NCBI RefSeq assembly: GCF_011601315.1
Contig: NZ_JAAORA010000007.1
Location: 1-64,000, forward strand
Direction: 5' to 3'
DNA: 64,000 nt
DNA from: Candidatus Chlorobium masyuteum
Lineage (GTDB): Bacteria > Bacteroidota > Chlorobiia > Chlorobiales > Chlorobiaceae
Below are positions 9,042 through 16,962 of the stretch, piece by piece. The notes beneath the pieces were generated by a model. That model did no database searches. It was given only the letters and a program-made list of their open reading frames with translations, and was not told the DNA's origin. The translations under genes and the position numbers were made by a program. Position 1 is the stretch's first letter; the number at the start of each line of letters is the position of its first letter.

Positions 9042-10058
9042 ATGAATGACATTGAGTTACTGAAACAAAATCACAGGGCTAATGAACTTATTTTCAAAGG
9101 TCTTGTAGAGTTTGGCTGTTTCAAGGCCGCTCTTGAGCTTGATCTTTTTACTCACCTTGCCGGTGAGGCGCAAGATACGGCAACACTTGCTTCTGCAGCC
9201 GGGGCAGTACCGCAAAGACTCGTTATGCTGCTTGAAGCCCTTCGTCAGATTGGTATTACCACGGAATCCGGGGGCAAATGGAGCCTGACTCCATCAGCAA
9301 GAGAGATGTTTGTTCTGAATCCGGAGCATCCCAATCTCTATATGATTCCTGTAGCGAAAGCGATGGCAAATCTTGCTGATACATTCTATCTGCAAATGGC
9401 AGATGCGGTTAAAGGCAAGATTAACTTCAAGGCAGAAGTTGCTTATCCACCGGTAACGCGAGCAGATAACTGGTATTTTGAAGAGATTCATCGCAGCAAT
9501 GCCCATTTTGCCATAAAGCTTCTTCTTGAGGAGGCAAACCTTTCAGCGACAAAAACTCTTGTTGATGTTGGCGGCGGTATCGGTGATATTTCAGCAGCTC
9601 TTCTGAAAAAGTATCCGCAGCTTGACTCCACCATTCTTAATCTTCCCGGTGCAATTGAACTGGTTAATGAAAATGCAGCAGAAAAAGGTGTAGAGGGTCG
9701 TCTCAGGGGTGCAGCCGTGGATATTTACAAGGATGCATACCCGAAAGCTGATGCGGTGATGTTCTGCCGTATTCTCTATTCCGCCAATGCGCAGTTGACT
9801 GATATGATGTGCCGAAAAGCTTTTGATGCCCTTCCTTCCGGCGGCAGACTGCTCATTCTCGATATGATTATCGATGATCCTGAAAGTCCGAACTTTGATT
9901 ATCTGAGTCACTATATCCTCGGTGCAGGTATGCCGTTTTCAGTTCTTGGTTTCAAAGAGCAAAGCGCTTATCAGGGTATTCTTGAGCATATCGGCTTCAG
10001 CAATGTCCGCATTGTCAGAAAGTATGATCAGCTTCTGTGTGAAGCGGTTAAACCCTGA
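9042..10058 (+). CDS. bchU: Bacteriochlorophyllide C-20 methyltransferase BchU
   Basis: This SAM-dependent methyltransferase adds the methyl group at the C-20 meso position of the chlorosome bacteriochlorophylls c and e. It has 338 residues, as expected for BchU. An N-terminal winged-helix dimerisation domain (about 10-105) is followed by the O-methyltransferase-type catalytic domain with the SAM motif VDVGGGIGD near residue 173 and LLILDMIIDD near 270. Loss of this enzyme gives bacteriochlorophyll d. The gene follows the radical SAM gene and ends at a strong terminator. The frame is intact, so the organism should make the C-20-methylated pigment. Confidence 0.85.
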   Translation: MNDIELLKQNHRANELIFKGLVEFGCFKAALELDLFTHLAGEAQDTATLASAAGAVPQRLVMLLEALRQIGITTESGGKWSLTPSAREMFVLNPEHPNLYMIPVAKAMANLADTFYLQMADAVKGKINFKAEVAYPPVTRADNWYFEEIHRSNAHFAIKLLLEEANLSATKTLVDVGGGIGDISAALLKKYPQLDSTILNLPGAIELVNENAAEKGVEGRLRGAAVDIYKDAYPKADAVMFCRILYSANAQLTDMMCRKAFDALPSGGRLLILDMIIDDPESPNFDYLSHYILGAGMPFSVLGFKEQSAYQGILEHIGFSNVRIVRKYDQLLCEAVKP

Positions 10059-10069
10059 TAAAACAGCAG

Positions 10070-10104
10070 AGGCGGCCTTTCATTGATGGAAAGCCGCCTT
10101 TTTT
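10070..10104 (+). terminator. Rho-independent terminator after bchU
   Basis: The stem AGGCGGCCTTTC pairs with GAAAGCCGCCT with one bulge, followed by six T. It lies 11 bases after the bchU stop codon and ends the pigment operon. Confidence 0.85.
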
Positions 10105-10183
10105 GTTCCCGGTAGTCCTCAAAATTACGTATATTCACCACCGTTTCTCTTTTGACAGAATTTCTTTTGAACCGTGTTCTTCC

Positions 10184-11017
10184 ATGCTTCATTACAAAAC
10201 ATATGAGTTGGATGACCCCAAAGCTCCCTGGGTGGTGTTTGTACACGGAGCGGGCGGCAGCTCTTCGATATGGTTTCTGCAGATAAAGGAGTTTATCCGT
10301 CATTTCAACGTTCTGCTTGTCGATCTCCGTGGTCACGGAAAGTCAAAAGGCATGGCCCTGCACAAGGAGGATCGTCACTACGACTTTGAGGATATCACCC
10401 GTGATATCATAGAGGTGCTTGACTCACTGAGGATTCAGAAAGCCCATTTTATCGGTATCTCGCTTGGAACAATTCTTATTCGCAATCTCAGTGAAATAGC
10501 TCCCGAAAGGGTATCATCCATGGTGATGGGCGGAGCGATTATCAGGCTCAACATCCGGGCAAAGGTACTGGTTACCCTTGGCAACACCTTCAAGCGTGTT
10601 GTGCCCTATATGTGGCTCTATCGTTTTTTTGCGTGGATCATCATGCCGAGCGAGCGCCATAAAAAGTCGAGGCTGCTCTTTGTCAATGAAGCCAAGAAAG
10701 TTGCGCAGAAGGAGTTTATGCGCTGGTTCCGTCTGACCAATGAGATAACGCCGCTCCTGAAATATTTTGAGGAAAAGGATACCGCGATACCGACACTCTA
10801 TCTCATGGGCGATGAGGATCACATGTTTCTTCCTGCCGTTCGCTACATCATAACCCGCCACACCAATTCATGGCTTGAGGTGATCGATAATTCCGGCCAT
10901 GTCTGCAATGTTGACCAGCCTCTGGAGTTTAATACCCGTGCGATACATTTTTTGAAAAAGATGTCCTCCACAGATGCGTTGACAGCAACTGCGCAACTCC
11001 GCCTGGCTACCTGCTGA
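10184..11017 (+). CDS. Alpha/beta hydrolase, copy 1
   Basis: This 277-residue hydrolase starts at ATG 10184 (MLHYKTYELDD), the start shared with its paralogue at 21343. It has the oxyanion-hole motif VFVHGAGGSSS, the strand-loop LLVDLRGHGKS, the nucleophile elbow GISLGT (Ser nucleophile), a late acid in LMGDEDHMF and the catalytic His in NSGHVCN. It resembles the MenH/BioH type of small-molecule esterase. The sequence is nearly the same as that of the copy 11 kb downstream, differing at scattered positions and at the C-terminus. The substrate is unknown. Confidence 0.88.
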   Translation: MLHYKTYELDDPKAPWVVFVHGAGGSSSIWFLQIKEFIRHFNVLLVDLRGHGKSKGMALHKEDRHYDFEDITRDIIEVLDSLRIQKAHFIGISLGTILIRNLSEIAPERVSSMVMGGAIIRLNIRAKVLVTLGNTFKRVVPYMWLYRFFAWIIMPSERHKKSRLLFVNEAKKVAQKEFMRWFRLTNEITPLLKYFEEKDTAIPTLYLMGDEDHMFLPAVRYIITRHTNSWLEVIDNSGHVCNVDQPLEFNTRAIHFLKKMSSTDALTATAQLRLATC

Positions 11018-11052
11018 AACCACCTGCGGTTGCTCTGAACTTTCCGATGGCG

Positions 11053-11262
11053 TTAATCCGGAATAGCTCTATCCTCTGACTCCGGTATTCCTGACTGAGT
11101 TTCCGGGTTTTGCATGATATCTTCAGCCTGTTTCAGTACTGCATCCACAACAAAAAGCCCGGCTCCTCCGACAAGAATTCCTGCAATTCCGTGAAGCGCT
11201 ATCGGTACGCCAAGAGGTGTAAGCAATAGAGCGCCACCTACCCCTGCCGCTTCTTTAAGCAT
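11053..11262 (-). CDS. Small Gly/Ala-rich hydrophobic protein (69 aa), unknown function
   Basis: It starts at an ATG with AGGAG six bases upstream. A short head (MLKEAAGVGG) leads into an apolar segment (ALLLTPLGVPIALHGIAGIL and VGGAGLFVVDAVL) and an acidic tail with Gln, Glu and Pro. It is probably membrane associated. The LTPLGVPIALHGIAG part recalls LAPVAMPFVHALAG in the protein at 1120-1356, so the two may be distant relatives. It lies convergent to the hydrolase gene. Function unknown. Confidence 0.6.
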   Translation of the reverse strand: MLKEAAGVGGALLLTPLGVPIALHGIAGILVGGAGLFVVDAVLKQAEDIMQNPETQSGIPESEDRAIPD

Positions 11263-11603
11263 AGAACTCCTTTATATTTACCGTGACGGTTGCACGTTAG
11301 TAGAGACCTCTGAAAATAATCTATTTCACCATCATGGTGACCTTCCGGTCATCTACAGAGGAATATGTATTCAGAGGGTAATATAAACTGCTCTCCTGTC
11401 AGGTTCAAGAGGAGGATGGAAAAACCGCTCATGATCTCCTCCCGGCTTGATCCACTGTCTTGGGTTCAAAGCGGAGTGGAGAGAATTTCTGCCGTTTTCG
11501 ATGTTTTCTGCTCTCTTCAATGTAGATTTAAAGTTGGGGAATGATTTTTTGCATGGCGCAATTGAAGCCTGGCTAAAAACGGTAGCAACTTTTTTTAAGG
11601 GAT
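11263..11603. other. Non-coding stretch between divergent genes
   Basis: No gene visible. It should carry promoters for the leftward small protein and the rightward acetyltransferase. A short palindrome CACCATCATGGTG (near 11328) and repeated CAGAGG motifs (near 11355-11380) are present, without a recognisable regulator. Confidence 0.35.
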
Positions 11604-12095
11604 ATGAGGATTTCTCTTGAGCCGGTTACGCTCCATGACAGGGAAGCGATTATTGACATATTCAATTTCTATACGGAGTCGGGTTTTGCTGCATATACCG
11701 GGAGCCCGCTCTCTTATGAAATGTTCGAATCATTTGTGCAGTTTTCATCGGGATACCCGGCAGTCACCGCCCGGGATGAGTCCGACATTGTCGTTGGTTT
11801 CGGAGTGCTTCGCCCCTACAGCTCAATTCCGGCATTTTCCTCTACGGCTGAACTTACCTGCTTTCTGAAACATGGATATACCGGCAGAGGGATTGGAAAA
11901 CATATTCTCCACTGCCTTGAGCAGAAAGCGCAGGGCATGGGTATTACCTCGATTCTGGTGAGCATCTCGTCCCGTAACCCCGGCAGTATAGCTTTTCATC
12001 GAAACAACGGGTTCAGGGAGTGCGGCAGGTTGACGGGAGTCGGAGAGAAAAGAGGGGTGAGGTTTGATGTGGTATATTGTCAAAAAATGATCTGA
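11604..12095 (+). CDS. GNAT-family N-acetyltransferase
   Basis: This 163-residue acetyltransferase resembles the phosphinothricin-acetyltransferase branch. It contains the early IFNFYTESG motif, the acetyl-CoA pyrophosphate loop HGYTGRGIGKHIL (motif A) and the late SRNPGSIAFHRNNGFRECG. It would transfer acetyl from acetyl-CoA to a small amine or amino-acid analogue. ATG 11604 has AAGGG just upstream. The next gene, an exporter of the LysE family, lies on the same strand 61 bases away, so the two could act together on amino-acid-like compounds (inference). Confidence 0.85.
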   Translation: MRISLEPVTLHDREAIIDIFNFYTESGFAAYTGSPLSYEMFESFVQFSSGYPAVTARDESDIVVGFGVLRPYSSIPAFSSTAELTCFLKHGYTGRGIGKHILHCLEQKAQGMGITSILVSISSRNPGSIAFHRNNGFRECGRLTGVGEKRGVRFDVVYCQKMI

Positions 12096-12156
12096 ACAGG
12101 GGAAGCTCACGACAATAAACAGAGCCTCCTTTTGTAGCTATTTTTACCATTCGTTT

Positions 12157-12786
12157 ATGATGATCGATACCCATACGATGCTTGCTTTTTTTTCGACCGC
12201 GATAATTCTTGCCCTCTCTCCCGGTCCTGATAACCTTTTTGTTATGGCCCAGGCTGTGCAGAACGGGCGTAAGGCCGGTGTTTTTGTGACCTTTGGTCTT
12301 GCCACCGGTCTTGTTGGTCATACCGTTGCGGTGGCGTTAGGGCTTGCGGCACTTGTCAACTCTTCGGCGTTTGCCTTCACTCTCCTCAAGTATATTGGAG
12401 CAGCTTATCTCATCTATCTTGCATGGCAGGCTTTCCGGGCCGGAGGATCAACGGCGGAGAAGCGAGACGTTCCTCATTTTTCAAAGGGAGAGCTCTACAG
12501 AAGGGGGATTGTCATGAATCTCACCAATCCGAAGGTCTCACTCTTTTTTATGGCTTTTCTCCCGCAGTTTGTCGATCCGGCAGGAGGCTCCGTGACGATG
12601 CAGTTTTTTCTGCTTGGAGGGCTCTTCATTCTGGCAACCATACTTGTTTTCGGAGCAATAAGTATGCTTGCCGGAGGGGTGGGGGAGCGTTACCGAAACT
12701 CTCCCGGTGCTCAGAGCGTTGTAAACAGAGTTGCTGCTGCACTCTTTGTCGGCCTTGCCCTCAAGCTTGTGCTGACGGAGCGGTAA
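12157..12786 (+). CDS. LysE/RhtB-family amino-acid exporter
   Basis: This 209-residue inner-membrane protein has the length and six-helix pattern of the LysE/RhtB family. The N-terminal family signature ALSPGPDNLFVMAQ lies in the first helix and NLTNPKVSLFF near the middle. Such proteins export amino acids or homoserine lactones using the proton gradient. A second Met directly follows the first, so the start may be one codon later. The actual substrate cannot be read from sequence. Confidence 0.88.
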   Translation: MMIDTHTMLAFFSTAIILALSPGPDNLFVMAQAVQNGRKAGVFVTFGLATGLVGHTVAVALGLAALVNSSAFAFTLLKYIGAAYLIYLAWQAFRAGGSTAEKRDVPHFSKGELYRRGIVMNLTNPKVSLFFMAFLPQFVDPAGGSVTMQFFLLGGLFILATILVFGAISMLAGGVGERYRNSPGAQSVVNRVAAALFVGLALKLVLTER

Positions 12787-12863
12787 CCGGGAACGCAGCC
12801 CTGCAAGCAGCCCGTGAAGCAATCAGATTCTGAAGAGAGCTTATGTAACCAACCGTTGATTCC

Positions 12864-13976
12864 ATGCGCCACATTCCACTCATACCGCTGTCGGAGCTGC
12901 CCGAGAATACGCATAAATCGGTCCGGTCCGACAACCATACCATTGTGTTGTTTCATTATGAGGGCAGGGTTACCGCACTCGGGAACAGCTGCATTCATGA
13001 GGGTGGAGATCTCAGTCAGGGATCCATTCAGCGGCTCGAAGACGGAGAGCTTTATATTGTATGCCCCTGGCATGGCTGGCAGTACAGCCTGAAGAGCGGC
13101 AAGGCGCCTCAGGGCTACGGGGACCGTCAGGCGCTTTATGACGTGATTGTCGAGAACGGCATGATCATGGTTTCAGAAGAGCCCTCCAGAGAGGCTTTCA
13201 GGGCAGCTCATGATGTTGATCCTCTGGCCGATCTGCGAAAGATGGAGTATCAGACCACAACGAGGAGTCTCAATGTGCTCGGTATTTCCACGACCAATAT
13301 GAATCGTGATCTGCCTCGTCCCTCCACTTCCGAAACGGCTCTGCAGAGTGCGCTCGATTTCGCGGCATCGGAGTTCGGCGCGGCAACAAAAATGATCAGA
13401 ATCCGTGACTTTGATTTCCGCCATTGCGAAGGGTACTACAGTCGTCATGAAAATGCCTGTACGTGGCCCTGTTCCATATCGGAAATGGATCCGGAGGACG
13501 GGATGAATGCGGTTTACCGTGCCATGGTGTTGTGGGCGGATGCGGTTATTCTTGCTACTCCTATCCGCTGGGGTAACGCATCCTCACTGTTTTACAAAAT
13601 GGCTGAACGACTCAATACCGTTCAGAACCAGATAACCATACATGACAGGGTGCTGATAAAAAACAAGGTTGCTTCGTTCATTATAACCGGGGGACAGGAT
13701 AATGTGCAGGGCGTTGCGGGCAATCTCAATGCGTTTTTCAGTGACCTCGGTTTTACCTTTCCGCCGTTTAATTTTGTCGGATGGAGCCGAGGGTGGATTG
13801 CCGAAGATACTGAAAATAATTACAACACCTTTTTCAAAAGCCGCTATGTAAAACGCTCCGTCAAAGAGCTGGTGACCAACACGCTTCATCTGGTCATGCA
13901 GATAAAGGGCATGGATGTTAGCGATCTTCATACCCCGAAACCAAAAATATCAGAAGCCGGAACTCTTTCGGAATAA
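12864..13976 (+). CDS. Rieske [2Fe-2S] domain fused to an NAD(P)H:FMN-reductase-like flavodoxin domain
   Basis: The first 100 residues form a Rieske ferredoxin domain with the cluster ligands C43-x-H45 and C67-x2-H70 (CIHEGG and CPWHGW). From about residue 130 follows a flavodoxin-like fold of the NADPH-dependent FMN reductase (WrbA/SsuE-like) type, with the FMN-binding strand VLGISTTNM, the ATPIRWGNAS loop and IITGGQDNVQG. No membrane segment is seen, so the protein is probably a soluble electron-transfer flavoprotein passing electrons between pyridine nucleotide or quinone, FMN and the [2Fe-2S] centre. The fusion order is unusual. Partner unknown; no obvious operon partner. Confidence 0.82.
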   Translation: MRHIPLIPLSELPENTHKSVRSDNHTIVLFHYEGRVTALGNSCIHEGGDLSQGSIQRLEDGELYIVCPWHGWQYSLKSGKAPQGYGDRQALYDVIVENGMIMVSEEPSREAFRAAHDVDPLADLRKMEYQTTTRSLNVLGISTTNMNRDLPRPSTSETALQSALDFAASEFGAATKMIRIRDFDFRHCEGYYSRHENACTWPCSISEMDPEDGMNAVYRAMVLWADAVILATPIRWGNASSLFYKMAERLNTVQNQITIHDRVLIKNKVASFIITGGQDNVQGVAGNLNAFFSDLGFTFPPFNFVGWSRGWIAEDTENNYNTFFKSRYVKRSVKELVTNTLHLVMQIKGMDVSDLHTPKPKISEAGTLSE

Positions 13977-14030
13977 CTCCTGTAAATCAGCTTCTCACTT
14001 CGGAATATTCCGGAAAGAGTTGTTTATTAG

Positions 14031-14080
14031 TACTTAAATTCGTACAATTATTGGTACAGATAATAGTACTATTTATGGTT
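14031..14080. promoter_or_regulatory. Candidate autoregulatory operator of the Phd-like antitoxin
   Basis: Four GTAC-containing repeats occur in about 45 bases: TAGTAC, CGTAC, GGTAC and TAGTAC, spaced roughly one helical turn apart, just before the ATG at 14085. Phd/YefM antitoxins bind such upstream palindromes to repress themselves. Confidence 0.5.
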
Positions 14081-14084
14081 TTAT

Positions 14085-14330
14085 ATGGGAAGTATCAATC
14101 TTGAGGAAGATATAAGGCCGTTGTCGGAGTTTCGCGCAAACACAGCATCACTGGTGAAGCTGGTCAAGAAGACCGGACGACCGCTGGTGCTTACGCAGCA
14201 TGGCAAAAGTACGGTTGTACTGCTTGATGTCCGCCAGTACCAGTCAATGGTATCAAGTATCGAGCTTTCCGAGAGTGCCGGTGCCGCAAAGCGCGGGTTG
14301 ATAACTGAGGGGATAAAAAAAAGCAGGTGA
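14085..14330 (+). CDS. Phd/YefM-family antitoxin without an adjacent toxin
   Basis: This 81-residue protein has the Phd/YefM N-terminal DNA-binding fold: DIRPLSEFRANTASLVKLVKKT followed by PLVLTQHGKSTVVLLDVRQYQSM. In type II toxin-antitoxin systems the N-terminal part binds the operator and the C-terminal tail blocks a ParE, Doc or Txe toxin. The tail here is short and basic (GIKKSR). No toxin frame follows before the carboxypeptidase gene at 14454. It is an orphan antitoxin or a free-standing repressor. Confidence 0.78.
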   Translation: MGSINLEEDIRPLSEFRANTASLVKLVKKTGRPLVLTQHGKSTVVLLDVRQYQSMVSSIELSESAGAAKRGLITEGIKKSR

Positions 14331-14453
14331 TTATTTGTGATAAAATAACGGGATTCAGGGTTTGGATATGTACCTTCGGATGAAGTGATTATGCTTTAGA
14401 GAGGTTTTTTTACTCCGGTTGACAGTAATTACAAGAATAGTAGACCACTTTCG

Positions 14454-15845
14454 ATGCAAGAACAATCTTCGACAGCCGCAATTTGCCGTCCATGGACGCC
14501 GCTTTCCCGTAAAAGCAGGAAACATCTTCCCGTCAGAGCGAGGGTTTTAGCTCTCGGAATCTGCCTCTTTGCCTTTACGGCTTCCATAGCACTCCCTGCA
14601 TTGCTCCATGCAGAGCCCAATGGTTCCTACCAGATACAGGCTCCGGTAGACTCCTATATTGTCAAGGATTTATGCAGCTCAAGAGTGGTGATGGCAAAGG
14701 ATATTGACCGGCCGGTCTCTCCTGCAAGCCTGACCAAGATTCTGACCTGTATCATGGCGATTGAAAGCGGAAAGCTGGATCAGGATGTGGTGATTACCCG
14801 TGAGTCCACAAATGTAGAGCCATCAAAAGCGGGCTTCAGGGTTGGAGAGCGAATCAGGCTTCTTGATCTTGTCAAGGCGGCCATGGTCAATTCAAGCAAT
14901 GATGCTGCTTTTGCCATTGCGATCCATCTCTCCGGCAGTGTTGATGCCTTTGTCGCTTCCATGAACTCCAGGGCGAGAGCGATCGGGATGAGGAATTCCC
15001 GTTTTACCAACCCGGCGGGTTTTGATAAAGGGATTTATGCCGGTAACACCTCAACGGCTGGAGATTTGTTGTGTTTGACGGAATATTCGGTCAGGAATCC
15101 TGTTTTTAATGCCGTAGCGCGCCTTGACCGTGCTGTTTTTGTTGAGCAGTCTACCCGCAAGGTCTACTCCCTTAAAACGCACAACAAGCTTCTGGGCAGA
15201 TATCCCTATGCAGTCGGAATCAAAACAGGCTATACCGGCAGGGCCGGAAGATGCCTGATCGGTCGTGCCATCAAGGATAACCGGGATATTCTTCTGGTTA
15301 TGCTGAATTCAAGGACGGATCGCTGGAATGTTGCCGCAGAGATGTTTGATCGGGCGCTGCTCATCCAGAGGGAGGAACCGGTTCTGATTGCACGCGCCTC
15401 TTTTCCTCCCGCAGAGCGGGCGGTGAGAGCCGATGCAGGAGAGCGTAAAATAGCGCATGCGTCAAGGTTGCATAACCGGAAAACCAGAAAGGGTGCGGCT
15501 GTAGTTGCTGCTTCGGCTAAAAAATCAAAGAATCATGCCCGGCATGCAGTAGCCCTGACAAAATCGCTCAAAAAGTCAAAACAGCACACGGCTCTCATAG
15601 CCAAATCCGGAAAAAAGATGAAAAAGGGAGATCCGGTTGTTGCAAAATCCGGCGTGAAGCAGAACCGGAAAGCATTGGTTGCAGCAAAATCTGCCGGGAA
15701 GTCGAAGTTACGTGATCTGGCGATTACGAAAAGGGGAAGAAAGCTCGACAGAAAAGGGATTTCTGCAACGAAATCTGCGGGAAAGCTCAAAAAGCGTGAT
15801 CTTGCGCTGTCAAAATCCGCGAGAAAAAAACAGACAGAAAGTTGA
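14454..15845 (+). CDS. D-Ala-D-Ala carboxypeptidase (peptidase S11) with a Lys-rich tail
   Basis: This low-molecular-weight penicillin-binding protein trims pentapeptides in peptidoglycan. A cytoplasmic basic head and one membrane segment (about 31-52) precede the catalytic domain. The three active-site motifs are SLTK (92-95), SSN (147-149) and KTG in GIKTGYTG. Beyond about residue 330 the protein carries a tail of some 130 residues made of Lys, Ala and Ser repeats, with recurring AKSAGK and KSKL units, no Cys, and strong positive charge. The usual beta-rich C-terminal domain of PBP5 is replaced by this tail, which could bind anionic wall polymers or DNA. Confidence 0.88.
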   Translation: MQEQSSTAAICRPWTPLSRKSRKHLPVRARVLALGICLFAFTASIALPALLHAEPNGSYQIQAPVDSYIVKDLCSSRVVMAKDIDRPVSPASLTKILTCIMAIESGKLDQDVVITRESTNVEPSKAGFRVGERIRLLDLVKAAMVNSSNDAAFAIAIHLSGSVDAFVASMNSRARAIGMRNSRFTNPAGFDKGIYAGNTSTAGDLLCLTEYSVRNPVFNAVARLDRAVFVEQSTRKVYSLKTHNKLLGRYPYAVGIKTGYTGRAGRCLIGRAIKDNRDILLVMLNSRTDRWNVAAEMFDRALLIQREEPVLIARASFPPAERAVRADAGERKIAHASRLHNRKTRKGAAVVAASAKKSKNHARHAVALTKSLKKSKQHTALIAKSGKKMKKGDPVVAKSGVKQNRKALVAAKSAGKSKLRDLAITKRGRKLDRKGISATKSAGKLKKRDLALSKSARKKQTES

Positions 15846-15875
15846 TTTTTTACGATAACGCAGAAGGTGCAAAAA

Positions 15876-16178
15876 ATGATCAAGCATATTGTGATGTGGC
15901 AGCTTAAGGATGCTGCGCATGGAAACGACAGTCAGACCAATGCCCGGCTGATACAGGAGAAGCTGGAGGCGTTGCGGGGGAGAATTCAGGGGATGCTTGC
16001 CATTGAGGTTGGTCTGGATTTCAGTCGAAGCGAGAGCTCGGGTGATGTTGTGCTCTACACTGAATTTGTTGACCGGCAGTCGCTTGATGCCTATCAGATC
16101 CATCCTCTGCATCAGGCATTGAAGCCGTTTATCGGTGAGGCGTCCCGGGAACGGAGGGTTGTGGATTACGAGATCTGA
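15876..16178 (+). CDS. Dabb-family (stress-responsive A/B barrel) protein
   Basis: It starts at ATG 15876 (MIKHIVMWQLK), the typical Dabb opening; a GTG nine bases earlier is less likely. The 100-residue protein forms a dimeric alpha/beta barrel of the ferredoxin-like type with the late motif YQIHPLHQAL. Related proteins in plants and bacteria are stress-induced or act as small cyclases, but most bacterial members have no known role. It ends at a strong terminator. Confidence 0.85.
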   Translation: MIKHIVMWQLKDAAHGNDSQTNARLIQEKLEALRGRIQGMLAIEVGLDFSRSESSGDVVLYTEFVDRQSLDAYQIHPLHQALKPFIGEASRERRVVDYEI

Positions 16179-16212
16179 TTGCCTGTTTTCTGGAGGGAAC
16201 GGAGCGGAAAAT

Positions 16213-16246
16213 AAAAAAGCGGAAGGTGTGAACCATCCGCTTTTTT
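16213..16246 (+). terminator. Terminator between Dabb gene and ferredoxin, probably bidirectional
   Basis: AAAAAGCGGA and TCCGCTTTTT form a perfect stem flanked by A and T runs. It can stop transcription from the Dabb gene on the plus strand and from the ferredoxin gene on the minus strand. Confidence 0.85.
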
Positions 16247-16270
16247 ATTTATTGAACTTCCTTTTATCGC

Positions 16271-16459
16271 TTATCCCTGAACGATTGCGTCTGAAGGGCA
16301 GACAGCTGCACAGGAAGGTGAATCAGAGTAACCTGAGCATTCCGTGCAGGTAGCGGCATCGATAACATAAAGGTCATCGCCGGCAGAAATTGCAGTAACA
16401 GGACATTCCGGTTCACAGGCTCCGCAGTAGGTACATTCTTCAGTAATGTAGAGTGCCAT
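16271..16459 (-). CDS. 2[4Fe-4S] ferredoxin, copy 1
   Basis: This 62-residue bacterial-type ferredoxin has two cluster motifs. The first is C-x2-C-x2-C-x3-CP (CTYCGACEPECP). The second has the longer spacing C-x2-C-x8-C-x3-CP (CTEC...SCAAVCP) seen in green sulfur bacteria. These small acidic proteins accept electrons from the photosystem I-type reaction centre and supply the reductive TCA cycle and nitrogenase. ATG with AGGAAC upstream. It is tandem with a second ferredoxin 170 bases away, as in Chlorobaculum tepidum. Confidence 0.93.
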   Translation of the reverse strand: MALYITEECTYCGACEPECPVTAISAGDDLYVIDAATCTECSGYSDSPSCAAVCPSDAIVQG

Positions 16460-16628
16460 ATTAAGTTCCTTGCTTGTTAATGTTTTGAAAACTATGAAAG
16501 AACGATTCGGGTCAATTTCGAATAATATAAGATTTTTTTATCACCTCAAAAAAAACGCACCATCCCTTAAGGTTTTATTTTGGCTGTAGATGGTCTCTTC
16601 TGTGTTTTTTTTGTGGTTTGTTTCCTCT

Positions 16629-16817
16629 TCAGACCTTGATGATGCAGTCTACAGGGCAGACCTGGACGCAAGCCGCTTCATCATGAAAGCCGATGCAGTC
16701 CACACAGGTCGTCTCATCAATAATATAGGTGTCATCTCCCGCAGTGATAGCATTGACCGGACATTCAGGTTCGCATGCTCCGCAATAGGTGCACTCTTCG
16801 GTGATTCTGTGTGCCAT
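16629..16817 (-). CDS. 2[4Fe-4S] ferredoxin, copy 2
   Basis: A second 62-residue ferredoxin with the same cysteine pattern: CTYCGACEPECP, then CVDC, eight residues and CVQVCP. It differs from its neighbour mainly around the second cluster. The ATG is preceded by GAGGAGAAAC, a strong ribosome binding site, which suggests high expression. Both genes point leftwards and the 170-base gap between them probably holds a separate promoter for the first copy. Confidence 0.93.
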   Translation of the reverse strand: MAHRITEECTYCGACEPECPVNAITAGDDTYIIDETTCVDCIGFHDEAACVQVCPVDCIIKV

Positions 16818-16962
16818 TTTGTTTCTCCTCGTTTACTGTTATTGAAAAAATCAGGCAGGGATCTTCAGACAGTTGGCCTCACCCGGATCGGTTACATTCG
16901 TTTGAACCGGCCAGGGTATAAGAAAGTTCCACCCTGAAGCGCTCTTTTTACGGGCTGACGTG

